DNA from: Yersinia frederiksenii ATCC 33641
GTDB taxonomy: Bacteria > Pseudomonadota > Gammaproteobacteria > Enterobacterales > Enterobacteriaceae
Assembly: GCF_000754805.1 (NCBI RefSeq)
Contig: NZ_KN150731.1
Coordinates: 4,555,642 to 4,619,641 of the forward strand
DNA: 64,000 bases
Reading direction: 5' to 3'
Under the pieces are notes generated by a model, which did not search any database, was not told the DNA's origin, and saw only the letters and a list, made by a program, of their open reading frames with translations. Below, in pieces: positions 62,782 to 64,000 of this stretch (positions are counted from its first letter, which is position 1; every line of letters begins with the position of its first letter). The translations under genes were made by a program, and so were the position numbers.

Positions 62782-64000
62782 ATGCAACGATCAGGCAAAC
62801 AAGCATTTATCATCGCAGGAACCGGCAGTGGCTGCGGTAAAACCACCGTGACGCTGGGTATTTTGCGGGCGCTGATAGCGCGTGGATTGTCGGTGCAACC
62901 GTTCAAAGTCGGGCCGGATTATTTGGATACCGGCTGGCATACCGCTGTCAGTGGTGTGACGTCGCGTAACCTCGATGCTTTTATGCTGCCACCCGTTACC
63001 CTCAATGGGCTGTATAACCAACATCTGCGCCATGCCGATGTGGCAGTGATCGAAGGCGTTATGGGGCTTTATGACGGCTACGGCACAGACCCAAATTATT
63101 GCAGCAGTGCGGCCATGGCTAAACAGCTTGGTTGCCCGGTTATCTTGCTGGTAGATGGCAAGGCGGTATCGACCTCAGTGGCCGCCACGGTGATGGGGTT
63201 TTGTCAGTTTGATCCCAATCTGCAGATTGCGGGTGTCATTATTAACCGCGTCAATTCAGATAATCACTATCAGCTTATCCGTCATGCCATTGAACACTAT
63301 TGTGGCATTCCAGTTTTGGGTCGTTTACCGGTGCTGGACGATGTGGCATTGCCATCGCGTCATTTAGGACTGATTCCGGCGCAAGAGCGCGGCGGGCCAA
63401 TCGGCAAACAGCCGGATAATGCCCCGCGTTGGCAACGGCTGGCGCAACAGGTTGAAGAGTTTATCGATCTGGACCGATTACTGGCATTGACGCCTTGCAC
63501 CAAACTTCCTGCGGGAACCTCGCCGGAGTTACCTCCTCATGCCTTAGCCCATGGTCTGACACTGGCGCTGGCCGAAGATGAAGCCTTCAATTTCTATTAT
63601 CCCGACAACCTTGATCTGCTAGAGCAGGCCGGGGTGCGTATCCAACGTTTCAGTCCCTTACATGACCGCCAGCTACCTGCTTGCCAGATGGTTTATCTGG
63701 GGGGCGGCTATCCAGAAATTTACGCGGCTAAGCTGGCGGCCAATACCGCCATGCACGCGGCATTACAACAGGCACACTGTCAACAAATTCCACTGTATGG
63801 CGAATGTGGTGGTTTGATGTATCTGGGAGATGGCTTAACCGATGAAGAGGGGCAACGGCATCCAATGGTAGGGATTTTGGCTGGGGAAAGCCGAATGGGA
63901 AAACGCCTGACCCGCTTTGGTTACTGCCAGGCCGAGGCTCGCAGTGACACGCTATTAGCGGCGCAAGGTGAAATTCTGCGTGGTCATGAGTTCCATTACT
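62782..64000 (+). CDS. cbiA: Cobyrinic acid a,c-diamide synthase CbiA (partial)
   Basis: 406 codons are visible and the frame remains open at the window end, so the C-terminus is missing. The N-terminal P-loop GTGSGCGKTT (residues 13-22) and GPDYLDTG mark the dethiobiotin-synthetase-like ATPase. Later, YGECGGLMYLGDG carries the Cys of the glutamine amidotransferase domain. It amidates the a and c side chains of cobyrinate from glutamine. First gene of the cbi operon, under the cobalamin riboswitch and probably PocR. Confidence 0.94.
   Translation, partial: MQRSGKQAFIIAGTGSGCGKTTVTLGILRALIARGLSVQPFKVGPDYLDTGWHTAVSGVTSRNLDAFMLPPVTLNGLYNQHLRHADVAVIEGVMGLYDGYGTDPNYCSSAAMAKQLGCPVILLVDGKAVSTSVAATVMGFCQFDPNLQIAGVIINRVNSDNHYQLIRHAIEHYCGIPVLGRLPVLDDVALPSRHLGLIPAQERGGPIGKQPDNAPRWQRLAQQVEEFIDLDRLLALTPCTKLPAGTSPELPPHALAHGLTLALAEDEAFNFYYPDNLDLLEQAGVRIQRFSPLHDRQLPACQMVYLGGGYPEIYAAKLAANTAMHAALQQAHCQQIPLYGECGGLMYLGDGLTDEEGQRHPMVGILAGESRMGKRLTRFGYCQAEARSDTLLAAQGEILRGHEFHY

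Noticed and set aside
62239-63033. Minus-strand frames across the cobalamin riboswitch and early cbiA
   Set aside because: They oppose a conserved aptamer and a clear cbiA frame; no independent support.

Overview
The window is from an enteric gammaproteobacterium, almost certainly a Yersinia of the Y. enterocolitica group. Four things point there. The histidine operon has the enteric gene order, with fused hisIE and bifunctional hisB. Protein matches by eye are close to E. coli and Salmonella but consistently diverged. ERIC-type repeats of the kind common in Yersinia are present. A pdu/cob block is present, which Y. pestis and Y. pseudotuberculosis lack as far as I know. No rRNA, tRNA, CRISPR array, prophage or intact insertion sequence was seen.

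Layout. 1-2.3 kb holds the 3' end of galF and then gnd, with no O-antigen genes between them. 2.5-9.9 kb is the his operon on the minus strand (hisL-G-D-C-B-H-A-F-I) with its attenuator. 10.2-18.3 kb holds yeeZ, a two-gene CUT2-type ABC importer with no binding protein, the divergent hcxA, plaP behind a long structured leader, and sbcB. 18.6-34.7 kb is an accessory segment: an autotransporter; a LysR regulator divergent from assT-dsbL-dsbI; a thioester-reductase-like SDR; and a second LysR regulator divergent from a transporter/AtuA/CoA-transferase/thiolase operon. yeeX follows at 35 kb, then a complete minus-strand CUT2 ABC importer (35.4-39.9 kb). 40.3-59.4 kb is one minus-strand pdu operon, pduABCDEGHJKLMNOPQSTUVW-cobA-cobD-pduX. 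Rightward follow pduF, pocR, a cobalamin riboswitch and the start of cbiA, which runs off the window.

How the parts work together. 1,2-Propanediol enters through PduF. B12-dependent PduCDE dehydrates it inside a microcompartment (shell proteins PduA, B, B', J, K, N, T, U). PduP, L and W take propionaldehyde to propionate with ATP formation, and PduQ reoxidises NADH. PduGH, PduO and PduS maintain the cofactor. CobA, CobD, PduX and the downstream cbi genes make it. PocR probably senses propanediol, and the riboswitch adds feedback by B12. The backbone order his-yeeZ-plaP-sbcB-...-pdu-pocR-cbi matches what I recall of Salmonella, so the segment between sbcB and pduX looks like a variable slot that has taken different cargo in different genera.

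Most promising less-described items: (1) a motif close to RRCAATWWTTTGTTATK, found upstream of pduA, of pduF and twice upstream of cbiA, always oriented toward the gene, a candidate PocR box; (2) the CitMHS-AtuA-AtuA_C-AtoD-AtoA-thiolase operon, which looks like a complete catabolic module for an unidentified carboxylic acid; (3) the plaP leader, with five hairpins and an overlapping upstream reading frame; (4) an ERIC element inside the pdu operon between pduE and pduG.
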